64,000 nt of DNA from Myroides fluvii (GCF_009792295.1 NZ_CP039934.1:186001-250000), one strand, 5' to 3'. Counted from the first letter of the stretch, positions 43,828 to 53,481 are shown. Made by a program: numbers and translations. The notes: a model not told the origin generated them from the sequence alone.

Positions 43828-44418
43828 ATGAAAAAATATCTTTTGGCCTTTGCATTACTTGCAATTAGCCCATCAATTGTAAAAGCTAACGAATACCTAA
43901 AACAAACATCAACCATGAAAGAAACTGCAAAAAACCAACAAACAATTTACCAATTCAAGGTAAAAGATTTGTATGGAAATGATTTTGACTTTGCCACATT
44001 AAAAGGAAAAAAAATAATGATTGTCAACACAGCTTCTGAATGCGGCTTAACTCCTCAGTATGAGCAACTACAAAGCTTATATGAAGAATTTGGAGAAGGC
44101 AATTTTGTCATTATTGGATTTCCGGCGAATAACTTTGGCAGTCAAGAACCTGGATCTAATGCGGAAATTGCAACCTTTTGTAAAGCGAATTTTGGTGTAA
44201 CCTTTCCTATGATGGAAAAAATATCAGTTAAAGGAGACGATATGGCACCGATCTATCAATTCTTAACCGAGCAAAAACAAAATGGATTTGCTGATAGTGC
44301 CGTAGAATGGAATTTTCAAAAGTACTTAGTAGACGAAAAAGGACATGTCGTACAAGTAATCAATCCACGAATACTGCCAAATGATCCAGAAATCAAGGAA
44401 TGGATTAAAAAGAAATAA
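43828..44418 (+). CDS. Glutathione peroxidase family protein (thiol peroxidase), exported
   Basis: Protein of 196 residues with a signal peptide or signal anchor. The fold covers about residues 45-196. The catalytic position is Cys, not selenocysteine (NTASECGLTPQYEQL), with the Gln in GFPANNFGSQEPGSN and the Trp/Asn in VEWNFQKYLVD. The second Cys in FCKANFGVTFPMMEK is the resolving Cys of the thioredoxin-dependent type. It probably reduces peroxides in the periplasm. menD follows after 57 bases. Confidence 0.92.
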   Translation: MKKYLLAFALLAISPSIVKANEYLKQTSTMKETAKNQQTIYQFKVKDLYGNDFDFATLKGKKIMIVNTASECGLTPQYEQLQSLYEEFGEGNFVIIGFPANNFGSQEPGSNAEIATFCKANFGVTFPMMEKISVKGDDMAPIYQFLTEQKQNGFADSAVEWNFQKYLVDEKGHVVQVINPRILPNDPEIKEWIKKK

Positions 44419-44430
44419 GGAAGAATAAGG

Positions 44431-44482
44431 AAGCCATAGTAATTTTATTCGTAATTTTATCTTTTTGAAATTACTATGGTTT
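44431..44482 (+). promoter_or_regulatory. Hairpin enclosing the menD start codon
   Basis: CCATAGTAATTT (44434-44445) pairs exactly with AAATTACTATGG (44468-44479). Weaker pairs extend the helix on both ends to about 17 pairs around an 18-base loop. The menD ATG (44476-44478) is inside the 3' arm. In RNA this would hide the start codon; in DNA it could be a protein site. Confidence 0.6.
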
Positions 44483-46128
44483 ATCCTACTATACCGCTTG
44501 CACAAAGCATTATTGAACTTTGTAAAGCAAAAAATCTAACAAACGTTGTTATATCACCAGGATCTCGTAATGCCCCCTTAACTATTGGCTTTACTAATGA
44601 TCCTTTTTTTACTTGTTATAGTATTGCAGATGAACGTTGTGCGGCCTTTTTTGGAATGGGACTTGCGCAACAAACACAGATACCAACCCTTTTAGTTTGC
44701 ACTTCAGGTTCAGCATTGTTGAACTATTACCCTGCGATTGCGGAAGCTTTTTACAGTCAAATTCCCTTGATTGTTTTAGCTGCAGACAGGCCTTTACACA
44801 AAATTGACATTGGTGATGGGCAAACGATACGCCAACAAAATGTATATCAAAACCATATTTTATATAGTGCCAACTTAACGGAAGAAGCAAATGCAACTAA
44901 CGACCATTTGATTAATGAAGCTATCCATACGGCTGTCATTCAACAAGGTCCTGTGCATATCAATGCCCCTTTTGAAGAGCCTCTCTATCAAACGACAACC
45001 CAATTAAGCGTGAAGCCCACAATTGAGAAGCCTATTCTTCCTCAATTGCCGGTTGTCGATTATAATTATTACGTCAATCAATGGAATCAAGCGACTAAAA
45101 AGCTTATTTTAGTAGGTAGTTTACCTCCGCATAGTTTAACGCAAGACCTCATTCAAAAGCTAACCGCTGATGGTTCTGTCTTGTTTTTAGCTGAAACGAT
45201 TAGCAATATCCAAGCCCCCACAGTAATTAATGCGATTGATCGCTTGGTTATTCCCATGAAGGACGAAGATTTACAACACTTTCAACCTGATATCTTATTG
45301 ACCTTTGGAGGTATGGTGGTCAGCAAAAAAATCAAGCAAATTTTACGTCAATACAATCCTAAACAGCATTGGCATGTAGATACTCTACGCCATTATGATA
45401 CGTATGATTGCCTGACAGATCGCATTTATACGGATGCCCCATCTTTTTTAACTCAACTAACCACAAACACACAAGCTGTTTCGTCAAACTACAGTACTTG
45501 GGCCAATGAAATAATGTGTTCGCGCAACGCAAAACACAGCCAATTTTTGAGTGAAGCCATCTTTTCTGATTTTGCAGTTCTTGATTACCTGGTTGCGCAA
45601 TTGCCCCACAACAGTCAATTGCAAGTGAGTAACAGTGCGGTCATTCGCTATGTACAATTGCTTCCTATCGATCCGAGTATTGACGTTTTTTGCAATAGAG
45701 GAACGAGTGGTATTGACGGGTGTACTTCCACGGCAATTGGAGCCTCAATCGGATCGGCAAAACCAACAGTACTGCTAACGGGGGATATTAGTTTCTTTTA
45801 CGATAGCAACGCCCTGTGGAATGCGTATGTTCCAAAAAACTTTAAAATTGTCTTAATCAACAACGGCGGAGGGGGTATTTTTAGAACCTTACCTGGCCAT
45901 CAAGAAAATGAAGTCTTCAATACGTATTTTGAAACGACACACCAACATCGAGCACAGCATCTAGCCGCCATGTACGATTGGGCCTATTTTCAAGCGGATA
46001 CAAAAGAAACGCTGACATCACAAGCACAGGCCTTTTTTACGCTGTCAAATCGTCCAGCTATTCTAGAGGTAAATACCCCTACCTTCTTGAATGATGAAGT
46101 ATTTAAAAAATATTATCGCAATTTGTAA
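44476..46128 (+). CDS. menD: 2-succinyl-5-enolpyruvyl-6-hydroxy-3-cyclohexene-1-carboxylate synthase
   Basis: Thiamine-diphosphate enzyme of menaquinone synthesis that joins 2-oxoglutarate to isochorismate. It has 550 residues. The start VVISPGSRNAPLTIGF and DERCAAFFGMGLA are MenD hallmarks, with the catalytic Glu region at SIADERCA. The diphosphate-binding part is LLTGDISFFYDSNALWN, followed by INNGGGGIFRTLPGH. The start codon is embedded in a strong hairpin. No other men genes are adjacent. Confidence 0.96.
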   Translation: MVYPTIPLAQSIIELCKAKNLTNVVISPGSRNAPLTIGFTNDPFFTCYSIADERCAAFFGMGLAQQTQIPTLLVCTSGSALLNYYPAIAEAFYSQIPLIVLAADRPLHKIDIGDGQTIRQQNVYQNHILYSANLTEEANATNDHLINEAIHTAVIQQGPVHINAPFEEPLYQTTTQLSVKPTIEKPILPQLPVVDYNYYVNQWNQATKKLILVGSLPPHSLTQDLIQKLTADGSVLFLAETISNIQAPTVINAIDRLVIPMKDEDLQHFQPDILLTFGGMVVSKKIKQILRQYNPKQHWHVDTLRHYDTYDCLTDRIYTDAPSFLTQLTTNTQAVSSNYSTWANEIMCSRNAKHSQFLSEAIFSDFAVLDYLVAQLPHNSQLQVSNSAVIRYVQLLPIDPSIDVFCNRGTSGIDGCTSTAIGASIGSAKPTVLLTGDISFFYDSNALWNAYVPKNFKIVLINNGGGGIFRTLPGHQENEVFNTYFETTHQHRAQHLAAMYDWAYFQADTKETLTSQAQAFFTLSNRPAILEVNTPTFLNDEVFKKYYRNL

Positions 46129-46188
46129 TTTTTTTATTCTATCTCTTTTATTTTTAGTAACTTGTATGAAACAAATAAAAATAAAATT

Positions 46189-46533
46189 ATGAGTAAAAGA
46201 GCTGAATTGATTGAAAAATACGCTGCAGACTTAAAAGACAAATGCGGTGTAAAACCAAACATGGAATTATTAGAAAAGGTGACAATTGGTTGTGGACCTT
46301 CGATTTACAATCAAGATTCATCCACTGTAGCAAGTTCATCAGAATCTGAAATGGCCACTGTTCGCAACAATTTCTTGATTAAAAAATTAGGATTAAAAGA
46401 CGATGCTAAATTAGATGAAGGATTGAAAAAAGTAGTGGATCAATACGGCGCATCGAACAAGCATAAATATAGAGCAGTATTGTATTATTTATTAACGGTT
46501 CACTTCAAAAAAGAATCGGTTTATTTAAAATAA
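46189..46533 (+). CDS. DUF2853 family protein
   Basis: Protein of 114 residues from the Met at 46189 (MSKRAELIEKYAADLKDKCG), mainly helical, with the segment TIGCGPSIYNQDSSTVASS and a C-terminal KYRAVLYYLLTVHFKK typical of DUF2853. The family is of unknown function. A longer start at 46162 would add nine residues that are not seen in the family pattern. It ends in a hairpin terminator. Confidence 0.85.
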   Translation: MSKRAELIEKYAADLKDKCGVKPNMELLEKVTIGCGPSIYNQDSSTVASSSESEMATVRNNFLIKKLGLKDDAKLDEGLKKVVDQYGASNKHKYRAVLYYLLTVHFKKESVYLK

Positions 46534-46555
46534 GCATACGAGTACATAAAAAAGA

Positions 46556-46580
46556 AAAAGAGCCTTTAGGGGCTCTTTTA
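46556..46580 (+). terminator. Terminator of the DUF2853 gene
   Basis: AAAAGAGCC-TTTAGG-GGCTCTTTT, with a second small hairpin GTCC-TTTA-GGAC at 46586-46598. Confidence 0.7.
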
Positions 46581-46650
46581 CCTTTCGTCCTTTAGGACAC
46601 AAAAAAAAATATGATAATTGTTGTATAACAAAGGGGTTCTCGCCTTATAC

Positions 46651-47367
46651 TTAGCGAGCCCCTGCTGCTTCTAAAAGTTTGATGATTGCGGCATACTTCT
46701 TTGCTTTTGCATGATACAAAGGCGTTTTTCCGTCGTGATCTGGAATATTGACATCCACTCCTCCGTCAATCAAAGCCTTTACAATCTCAACATGTACCGC
46801 TCCTCCATTACTCAATACAATGGCCTCCATTAAAGCAGTCCACCCTAAGCGATTCACGTGGTCAATTGGAAAATTAGGTGTATTGACAAGTACTTTGACT
46901 ACTTCCACATGTCCTTTCTCTGCAGCTGGAATTAAAGCCGTTCCATGGTATCGATTAAATACCTTAAAATCAGCCCCATGAGCTAAAGCCTTTTGAACTA
47001 CTTCTAAATTTCCTTCCGCTCCTGCGTATAAAAATGGACTATTTAAGATCTCATCTTGAGCGTTGACATCCGCCCCTTGTTCGATGAGATACAAAGCAAT
47101 AGCCGTGTATTTGTTATAAGTCGCCACCATCAAGGGCGATTCTCCTTTGCTGTTTTTGACGTTTAGATTTACCGTATTTGCCGTTAAAATTTCTTTTACT
47201 GCCTGTATATTATTGGCGGCAACCGCCTGAAACAGTTCTTTTGTTATTGTACTATTCATTTCTTTCTCTAAATCCTGGTTCGTATTATTACTACAGCTCG
47301 CAACTAAATTAGTTGAAAGTCCTAAGGTAAAAACTAGCATTAAAACGGAAGATATACGCCTAATCAT
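46651..47367 (-). CDS. Ankyrin-repeat lipoprotein
   Basis: Protein of 238 residues with a lipobox (LSTNLVASCSNN). Five or so ankyrin repeats follow, among them NVKNSKGESPLMVATYNKYT, NAQDEILNSPFLYAGAEGN and NIPDHDGKTPLYHAKAKKYA. Ankyrin proteins of this type in Gram-negatives often sit beside catalase and protect against peroxide (AnkB type), but katA is far away here. Its partner is unknown. Confidence 0.88.
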   Translation of the reverse strand: MIRRISSVLMLVFTLGLSTNLVASCSNNTNQDLEKEMNSTITKELFQAVAANNIQAVKEILTANTVNLNVKNSKGESPLMVATYNKYTAIALYLIEQGADVNAQDEILNSPFLYAGAEGNLEVVQKALAHGADFKVFNRYHGTALIPAAEKGHVEVVKVLVNTPNFPIDHVNRLGWTALMEAIVLSNGGAVHVEIVKALIDGGVDVNIPDHDGKTPLYHAKAKKYAAIIKLLEAAGAR

Positions 47368-47433
47368 AACACCTATTGATTTAAATTATTTCACAGTAAA
47401 GATAGTACCTCCCTTATATTGGGGATTGTATTT

Positions 47434-48306
47434 TTACGGCACTTTATTGTACAAATTATAACCCGATCTAAATTGTCCAGGGGTTTTTCGATTCCATTTT
47501 TTAAAATATCGATTAAAATATCCCGTGTCTTCGAAACCTAATTCAAAGGCTATTTCCTTTACCGATAAATCTGTTGTAATTAATAAGCGCTCTGCTTCTA
47601 AAATAATGCGTCGCTGAATACACGTACTAGCCGAAATACCCAATATCTTTTGCGTGCGTATATTCAAATAATTAGGGGTGATATTGAGCTTATCTGCATA
47701 AAAAGCCACTTGGTTATCCGTTTTAAAATGCACTTCTAACAAAGCCTTAAATGCCTGAATTTTAGCATCTTTTACTTGTGCTTCTACTGCTGGGTAGGTC
47801 TGAATATAATAGCGTTGAATTTTTTTTAATAGTAAAGAGAACTGCAATGCACTTATTTCTTGTCCTATGCTATCTTTGTCGGGTAATAATTGAAGCAGTT
47901 TCGTCAGTTCTTGGCGCACTTCTGCATATTCTTGGGCAGTTAACTCCAATACTGAAGGGACATTCAGTTGAAAAAAAGGCAAGGCACTCAAGCGATTGAC
48001 AAAGTGAATGGCATTAGCAGCAAACATCAACTGATGTCCTACTGTATCTTCTGCTAATTTCCAATAATGTACTTGTTGAGGACGAAGAAAATGCACTTGA
48101 TACGGCTTTACTGTTAAAGGTAAAAAATCAATCTCATGTACCCCATGCCCTTGTTCAATAAATAGAATAAGATAAAAGTCGTGCTTATGAGGAGAAATTA
48201 AATCATTACGCCCTTTTTCTTTATGCTCAAATAACGTAATGTCCCAAGTATCCTCCCCTACTACTTTAGAGCGACTCCAAGTTTCTATGGTCTTTGTTTT
48301 TTTCAT
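47434..48306 (-). CDS. AraC-family transcriptional regulator
   Basis: Protein of 290 residues. The N-terminal cupin-like sensor domain contains SPHKHDFYLILFIEQGHGVH and HFLRPQQVHYW. The C-terminal AraC DNA-binding domain has two helix-turn-helix motifs, the second ending in IAFELGFEDTGYFNRYFKKW. The likely ligand is unknown. It stands alone between the ankyrin and bshA genes, with no obvious target beside it. Confidence 0.92.
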   Translation of the reverse strand: MKKTKTIETWSRSKVVGEDTWDITLFEHKEKGRNDLISPHKHDFYLILFIEQGHGVHEIDFLPLTVKPYQVHFLRPQQVHYWKLAEDTVGHQLMFAANAIHFVNRLSALPFFQLNVPSVLELTAQEYAEVRQELTKLLQLLPDKDSIGQEISALQFSLLLKKIQRYYIQTYPAVEAQVKDAKIQAFKALLEVHFKTDNQVAFYADKLNITPNYLNIRTQKILGISASTCIQRRIILEAERLLITTDLSVKEIAFELGFEDTGYFNRYFKKWNRKTPGQFRSGYNLYNKVP

Positions 48307-48360
48307 TCGATCATTTATTTGCTTTTGACCTCTTGTCGTCTTAACAAGAACAAGGTAAGT

Positions 48361-48396
48361 AAAAAAAAACTCGCTTCTGTGAAGAAACGAGTTTTA
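48361..48396 (-). terminator. bshA terminator
   Basis: AAAACTCG/CGAGTTTT arms with an inner CTTC/GAAG extension, 15 bases after the bshA stop. Confidence 0.8.
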
Positions 48397-48410
48397 CCTA
48401 ACTATTTGGA

Positions 48411-49547
48411 CTATATTTTTTCTTTTAGCGCTACAGCCTTATCGTATAATTCTTCATACATCGGAAGAATCTCACTAATTTGAAAGCGCTTTGCTGTTTG
48501 ACGCGCACCTTCTTTAAAACGACATAAGGTATCTTCATCTTTCAAGATTGCCAAAGCATTTTTAACCATATCATCCACGTCTTTTACCTCACTCAAATAC
48601 CCAGACACTCCATGTTCATTCACCTCTGGTAACCCGCCTGTATTACTAGAAATTACGGGAACGCCCACAGCCATAGCTTCTAAAGCGGCTAATCCGAAAC
48701 TCTCCGTTTCTGATGGTAGTAAAAACAAATCAGAATACCCTAAAATTTGGTTTACCTCATTGCTATTTCCAAAGAAAATAATCTTGTCGTAAATTCCCAA
48801 TTCCATTGCGATGCGTTCTGCTTTTTCTTTTTCAGGTCCATCGCCTACCAACATCAATTTTGCTGGAACTACTTGTTGGATACCGTAAAATATTTTAACC
48901 ACATCTCCAATGCGTTTTACCTTTCTAAAATTGCTAATATGCGTAATGATGAATTCTCCTTTTTCAGCCATCGCACTGCGCTTACAGGGTGTTTCAGAGC
49001 AGTCCACTTCTTTTACTTCGATGAAATTGGGTATCACACAAATTTCTTTTTTACACTGAAAAAGCTCATAGGTTGATTGTTTCAGTGATTCTGACACCGA
49101 AGTAACAAAATCAGACTTATTAATACTGAACGTCACTGCGCTTTTGTAATTTGGATGATTTCCGACGAGGGTAATATCTGTTCCGTGTAATGTAGTAATC
49201 ATCGGGAGATCAATACCCTCCTCTTTGAGCATTTGCTTCGCCATATAACCCGCATAAGCATGCGGAATGGCATAATGTACATGCAACACATCTATATTGA
49301 ATAGTTTTACAATATCCACTAACTTACTGGACAAAGCCAATTCATAAGGTTGATAATGAAACAGAGGATATTCTGGTACATTTACCTCGTGATAGTAAAT
49401 CTTGGGATTTAATAAAGCTAAACGAACGGGTTGACTATAGGTAATAAAATGTACTTCGTGATCTCTTTTGGCTAGTTCCAAACCTAGCTCTGTAGCTACA
49501 ACTCCACTTCCACCGAAAGTTGGGTAGCATACGATTGCGATTTTCAT
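48411..49547 (-). CDS. bshA: N-acetyl-alpha-D-glucosaminyl L-malate synthase, bacillithiol pathway
   Basis: GT4 glycosyltransferase that joins GlcNAc from UDP-GlcNAc to L-malate, the first step of bacillithiol. It has 378 residues. The start KIAIVCYPTFGGSGVVATEL is a BshA signature (GGSGVVAT). HYAIPHAYAGYMAK and ISNFRKVKRI follow, and the donor-binding LLPSETESFGLAALEAMA is in the C-terminal half. It is monocistronic. bshB and bshC are not in the window. Confidence 0.95.
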   Translation of the reverse strand: MKIAIVCYPTFGGSGVVATELGLELAKRDHEVHFITYSQPVRLALLNPKIYYHEVNVPEYPLFHYQPYELALSSKLVDIVKLFNIDVLHVHYAIPHAYAGYMAKQMLKEEGIDLPMITTLHGTDITLVGNHPNYKSAVTFSINKSDFVTSVSESLKQSTYELFQCKKEICVIPNFIEVKEVDCSETPCKRSAMAEKGEFIITHISNFRKVKRIGDVVKIFYGIQQVVPAKLMLVGDGPEKEKAERIAMELGIYDKIIFFGNSNEVNQILGYSDLFLLPSETESFGLAALEAMAVGVPVISSNTGGLPEVNEHGVSGYLSEVKDVDDMVKNALAILKDEDTLCRFKEGARQTAKRFQISEILPMYEELYDKAVALKEKI

Positions 49548-49655
49548 ATATGAATTATTTGGTCCTTAAAGATACTTCGAATTATTTATACTCAATATAA
49601 ACTTTGACCTCAGATTTTATAAATACCTTTAATTTAACACTAACTTCATATCGAT

Positions 49656-52550
49656 TTAATGTATAATAGACTCATAAATAACCTGTTGTATGTTTTCGCG
49701 AACATTTTCTTTTGACAAGCGATTGACATTAGAATCAGGATACGTACGGTTAGAAAGAAAGACATAGATTAAGTCATTCTCAGGATCAGCCCAAGTCATG
49801 GTTCCCGTAAAGCCAGTATGTCCAAAACTCGTTAAAGACGCACAACCACATGTAGGTCCAGGTTTTCCTTGTTGTTGAGGTTTATCAAATCCGATACCTC
49901 TTCGATTGCCTTTTGAGCAATACACACAAGCATTAAACGCTTCAAAAGTTGCTTTTGAAAAGAAGCGTTCATCTCCATACTCACCTTCATTCAAATACAA
50001 TTGCATCATTTTTGCCACATCTAAAGCAGTACCAAAAAGACCTGCATGACCTGCTACTCCTCCCTGCATGGCAGCCCCCATATCGTGAACATACCCCTGC
50101 ACCGTTGTATAGCGGTAATAGTTATCTTCTTCGGTTGGAGGGATCTCATTGACATCAAACTTGCGCAAAGGCAAATACGTTAATCGATTCGCTCCAATAC
50201 GCGTGTAAAACTTGTCCTGAACCAATTGATCCAAAGACTGATGATACGTTGATTCGATGTATTCTTTTAAGGAAATAAATCCCAAATCACTGTATTTGTA
50301 TTCTATTTTTTTTGCCAATTTCGCTTGAGCAATTTCTTCTAACATCACCTGAGTATAGCCTTTTTTCAGAAATAGATTTTCACTTACTTGGGTTGGAAAT
50401 TCAGGAGAATACTGTAAGCGATATAAGGTTACATCGGGGTGTTTGGTACTGTCTAACGTACTTTTATAAAAAGGCAACCAAGCGGGTAAACCCGATTGGT
50501 GCGTTAATAAATCTTTTAAGGTAATATCCTTTTTATCTGTTTTCTTAAATACAGGAATCAACTCGCCTAATTTCGATTGCATGGTGATCTTTTGATCATT
50601 ATACAATTTTACCACCATAGGCAAAGTAGCTAAGATTTTTGTCAAGGAAGCTAAATCGTATACATCGGTTGACTTTACAGGTAAATCTGTTTTATAGGTA
50701 TGATAACCAAAACTCTTATTGTACACAACTTTACCGTGACGCGCAACTAAAATTTGCGCTCCTGGCATCCATTGATTAGCTATTGCGTGATGTGCAATAC
50801 TGTCAATCTTTGTTAGAACCTTAGGGTCTAATCCTTCATTTTGTGGCGTAGAAAATCCAAGGCGGTGAATGGGTTTTGTTTTAATACCCGTTCCTACATT
50901 GTACTTACTAGTAACAGTCACTGGCAATTCACCTTTTGCTCCTATAGCGCCAAAAAGCACTTGAGCCGCGGCTTCCTCAGCAAAACTATTGTTCTGATAT
51001 CCCACAACCAAACCTTCTAAATCTTTAATTTCTGTTTCAAGACTCGATAAAGCATAAGGCTTAGCAAATGAAACTAAGATTGCGCGATTGCTTGTTGCTA
51101 TTGTGCGAATAATTGTCTTTTCCTCTTCAGAAAAATTGTGGTTTTTCCAAGGATTATCCACTTTATGGTACCCTATAACAACAAGCGAATAAGAACTCAA
51201 TTGAGCCAAGTTCGCACTATCGACTACATCAACTGTAGTAAAATTACGCATCATGGTTAAGAAAGGAGTATGATCGTCATCTCCTAATCGAATGTAGGCA
51301 ATTTTTTCCTCCTCTAATTTTCGAATGGGAATCACGCGATTGTGATTTTTAACCACGGTAATCGCTTCTTGATATAATTTCGTGTTCAAGTCGTCATACA
51401 CGGCATCATTCAAGTCCTCTACTAGGTTTTTCGTATGGATTTGCAAAGGTTTATCCAATCCAACACGGTATTTGTATTCTAATATTTTCTTTACAGAGTA
51501 CGACAAACGACTTTCTGTAATTGTGCCAATAGCATAAGCTTCTTTTAGTTTTTCTGAGGCTTTAGTCACATCTTCAGAAAACAACAACAAATCATTTCCC
51601 GCCATAAAAGCAGCTAAATCTACCTCACCTGGAGCTAAATAAGTAGATACGCCCTTCATATTGAGTGCGTCTGTAAAAATAAGTCCTTCAAATCCCAATT
51701 CCTCACGCAATAATCGAGTTACCACATTATAGGAAAGTGAACTAGGAACAGCGCTATTAGGTTCATAAGCAGGCAAATTCAAATGCGCGACCATAACGCT
51801 AGCCAAATCATTTTTAATTAGCTTTTTATAGGGATATAATTCGACGCGATGCAGACGATCTTTATCCAAGTCGATTAAAGGCAACTTATAATGAGAATCA
51901 CTGGATGTATCTCCATGTCCAGGAAAGTGTTTCGCTGTTGCGAAAAGTCCTTGATTTTGATATCCACGCATAAATGCGACTGCACGATCTGTTACTATTT
52001 CTCTTGTTTCTCCATAAGCTCTTACCCCAATAATTGGATTGAGTGGATTGATATTCACATCAACCACAGGTCCGAAATTAAAGTGAATCCCGATGCGTTT
52101 AGATTGTTCTGCCATAGCTTTACCTACTTCTTCAATTAGATCGAGGTCTTGAACGGCTCCTAAAGTCATATTATATGGAAATCTATACGTAGAATCCAAT
52201 CGCATTCGCAATCCCCATTCCCCATCAATACCAACTAACATCGGTAATTTACTTTGCTTTTGTAAACGATTGGCAATAGCGGCTTGGCGTTGTGGCCCCC
52301 CTTGAAAGAAGATCAAGCCTCCAACGTGATTGGTATTAACAAGAGCTTCGAGCTCTTGAACGTGTTTTTCATTTTTGTTTGAATAGGCAGCTACCATAAA
52401 CAATTGACCTATCCGCTGTTCTAATGACATGGAATTGTATACACTATCTACCCATTGGCGTTCTCGAAGTTCAGCAGTTTGCGAATTAGTTTTAAATTGT
52501 CCGTAAGACAAAAAGGGCAGTAACAATAGTGTTAACAATACTTTTCTCAT
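49656..52550 (-). CDS. GH3 glycosidase fused to a beta-lactamase-type serine hydrolase
   Basis: Exported protein of 964 residues from the Met at 52550 (MRKVLLTLLLLPFLSYGQ). Residues about 25-370 are a GH3 catalytic barrel of the NagZ kind with KHFPGHGDTSSDSH and the nucleophile Asp in LIFTDALNMKGV. A GH3 C-terminal domain follows (about 400-570). The last about 370 residues are a class C beta-lactamase fold with DLASLTKILATLP, YSDLGF and GHTGFTG. The fusion probably trims peptidoglycan sugars and peptides in the periplasm. Confidence 0.92.
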   Translation of the reverse strand: MRKVLLTLLLLPFLSYGQFKTNSQTAELRERQWVDSVYNSMSLEQRIGQLFMVAAYSNKNEKHVQELEALVNTNHVGGLIFFQGGPQRQAAIANRLQKQSKLPMLVGIDGEWGLRMRLDSTYRFPYNMTLGAVQDLDLIEEVGKAMAEQSKRIGIHFNFGPVVDVNINPLNPIIGVRAYGETREIVTDRAVAFMRGYQNQGLFATAKHFPGHGDTSSDSHYKLPLIDLDKDRLHRVELYPYKKLIKNDLASVMVAHLNLPAYEPNSAVPSSLSYNVVTRLLREELGFEGLIFTDALNMKGVSTYLAPGEVDLAAFMAGNDLLLFSEDVTKASEKLKEAYAIGTITESRLSYSVKKILEYKYRVGLDKPLQIHTKNLVEDLNDAVYDDLNTKLYQEAITVVKNHNRVIPIRKLEEEKIAYIRLGDDDHTPFLTMMRNFTTVDVVDSANLAQLSSYSLVVIGYHKVDNPWKNHNFSEEEKTIIRTIATSNRAILVSFAKPYALSSLETEIKDLEGLVVGYQNNSFAEEAAAQVLFGAIGAKGELPVTVTSKYNVGTGIKTKPIHRLGFSTPQNEGLDPKVLTKIDSIAHHAIANQWMPGAQILVARHGKVVYNKSFGYHTYKTDLPVKSTDVYDLASLTKILATLPMVVKLYNDQKITMQSKLGELIPVFKKTDKKDITLKDLLTHQSGLPAWLPFYKSTLDSTKHPDVTLYRLQYSPEFPTQVSENLFLKKGYTQVMLEEIAQAKLAKKIEYKYSDLGFISLKEYIESTYHQSLDQLVQDKFYTRIGANRLTYLPLRKFDVNEIPPTEEDNYYRYTTVQGYVHDMGAAMQGGVAGHAGLFGTALDVAKMMQLYLNEGEYGDERFFSKATFEAFNACVYCSKGNRRGIGFDKPQQQGKPGPTCGCASLTSFGHTGFTGTMTWADPENDLIYVFLSNRTYPDSNVNRLSKENVRENIQQVIYESIIH

Positions 52551-52931
52551 ATATTTTCTTAGCTTTTTTAAAAATAGAATGAATATGCAGTTCGGCACTC
52601 ATCACTATCTTTGCAAACTTAACAAATCTACTTTATTTAAAAAAGAGTAGACACAAACTTTATTTTAGGATAATATTACAATTTTATCAATTTTATAAAA
52701 AAAATTCAATTAAGTATCGTAAAAAACTGAATCATTAAAGATATTTACTGAATTCTCCTATTATTTAAAAAAATAAAGTCAAAATTATTTACCTTCTCAT
52801 TATTTTACCTTTTCTTCTGAACGAAAAAGAAACGCTTTTTACTTTTTATATCTTCTTATTTTTGTGCTGGAAGTCCCTATTAATCTCCCCCTAATCTCCT
52901 CAGCTAATCCGTTAATCCCCACGTGCGTATC

Positions 52932-52961
52932 CAAATATAGGTATAAAAAAAAATCGTCAAA
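52932..52961 (-). promoter_or_regulatory. Likely promoter of the GH3 fusion gene
   Basis: On the minus strand TTTG (52958-52961), 18 bases, then TATATTTG (52932-52939). The -33 part overlaps the terminator of the upstream gene. The leader to the Met at 52550 would be about 375 bases. Confidence 0.45.
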
Positions 52962-52975
52962 ATTGACGATTTTTT
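52947..52975. terminator. Terminator of the Fe-S cluster gene unit
   Basis: Palindromic AAATCGTCAA/TTGACGATTT hairpin with A and T runs on both sides. Confidence 0.8.
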
Positions 52976-52993
52976 ATACTCTTGTATCTTTTC

Positions 52994-53479
52994 TTATCTA
53001 AAAAAGCGACTATGCCAGCTTTCTTCAGCAGGTACTTCCCAATATTCTCGGTATTCACCTAAATCATTCACGAGGTTATTGAACACGATTGTATGGGCAG
53101 AAACAGCTTTGGTTTTCACCATTTGCTTAAACTCCATAACCGTTTTGAAGGCAATAAACTCACCCGTTTTATAGGTAACGTTCATTTTATCCAACAAATC
53201 TACGTTGTATTTTTGCTCTATATCTTGAATCACACGAACAGATGCATCTATCGAACAACCCGATGCCGGGTGAATATCCTGATCAACAACCAAGATAATA
53301 AAGCGATTGTATTTAATCTCGTATGAAGCTGTTAATGGCGTAGCATGAGCTACCCATTCTGCTGTAAAACGACTCAGTACAGCATCGATATCTTGTACTT
53401 CTTCGTCTGTAAATTTTCTATTTGACTGATAAATCCAAACTCTTGAATGATCAGGCATTTCGTCAAATGGTTTAAACAT
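52994..53479 (-). CDS. Conserved flavobacterial protein of unknown function
   Basis: Protein of 161 residues with a compact alpha/beta pattern (RVWIYQSNRKFTDEEVQDID, RFIILVVDQDIHPASGCSID, NNLVNDLGEYREYWEVPAEE). Automatic annotation often calls such proteins ABC transporter ATPase, but there is no Walker A, signature or Walker B motif. It starts two bases after the stop of the CCG-domain gene, so it belongs to the Fe-S electron-transfer unit and may serve it. Confidence 0.75.
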   Translation of the reverse strand: MFKPFDEMPDHSRVWIYQSNRKFTDEEVQDIDAVLSRFTAEWVAHATPLTASYEIKYNRFIILVVDQDIHPASGCSIDASVRVIQDIEQKYNVDLLDKMNVTYKTGEFIAFKTVMEFKQMVKTKAVSAHTIVFNNLVNDLGEYREYWEVPAEESWHSRFFR

Positions 53480-53481
53480 AA

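Larger units (their letters stand above)
52551..52993. other. 443-base gap with a long putative leader
   Basis: Contains a good minus-strand promoter (52932-52961), a stretch rich in TAATC/GATTA copies (52875-52920), AT-rich filler and a plus-strand TATCTTTG (52606-52613) with no gene behind it. No protein gene is visible. Confidence 0.6.

Noticed and set aside
43990..44080. Selenoprotein reading of the glutathione peroxidase
   Set aside because: The catalytic codon is TGC (Cys) in the frame, with no TGA and no need for selenocysteine.
52994..53479. ABC transporter ATPase label for the 161-residue protein
   Set aside because: No Walker A, ABC signature or Walker B motif is present.
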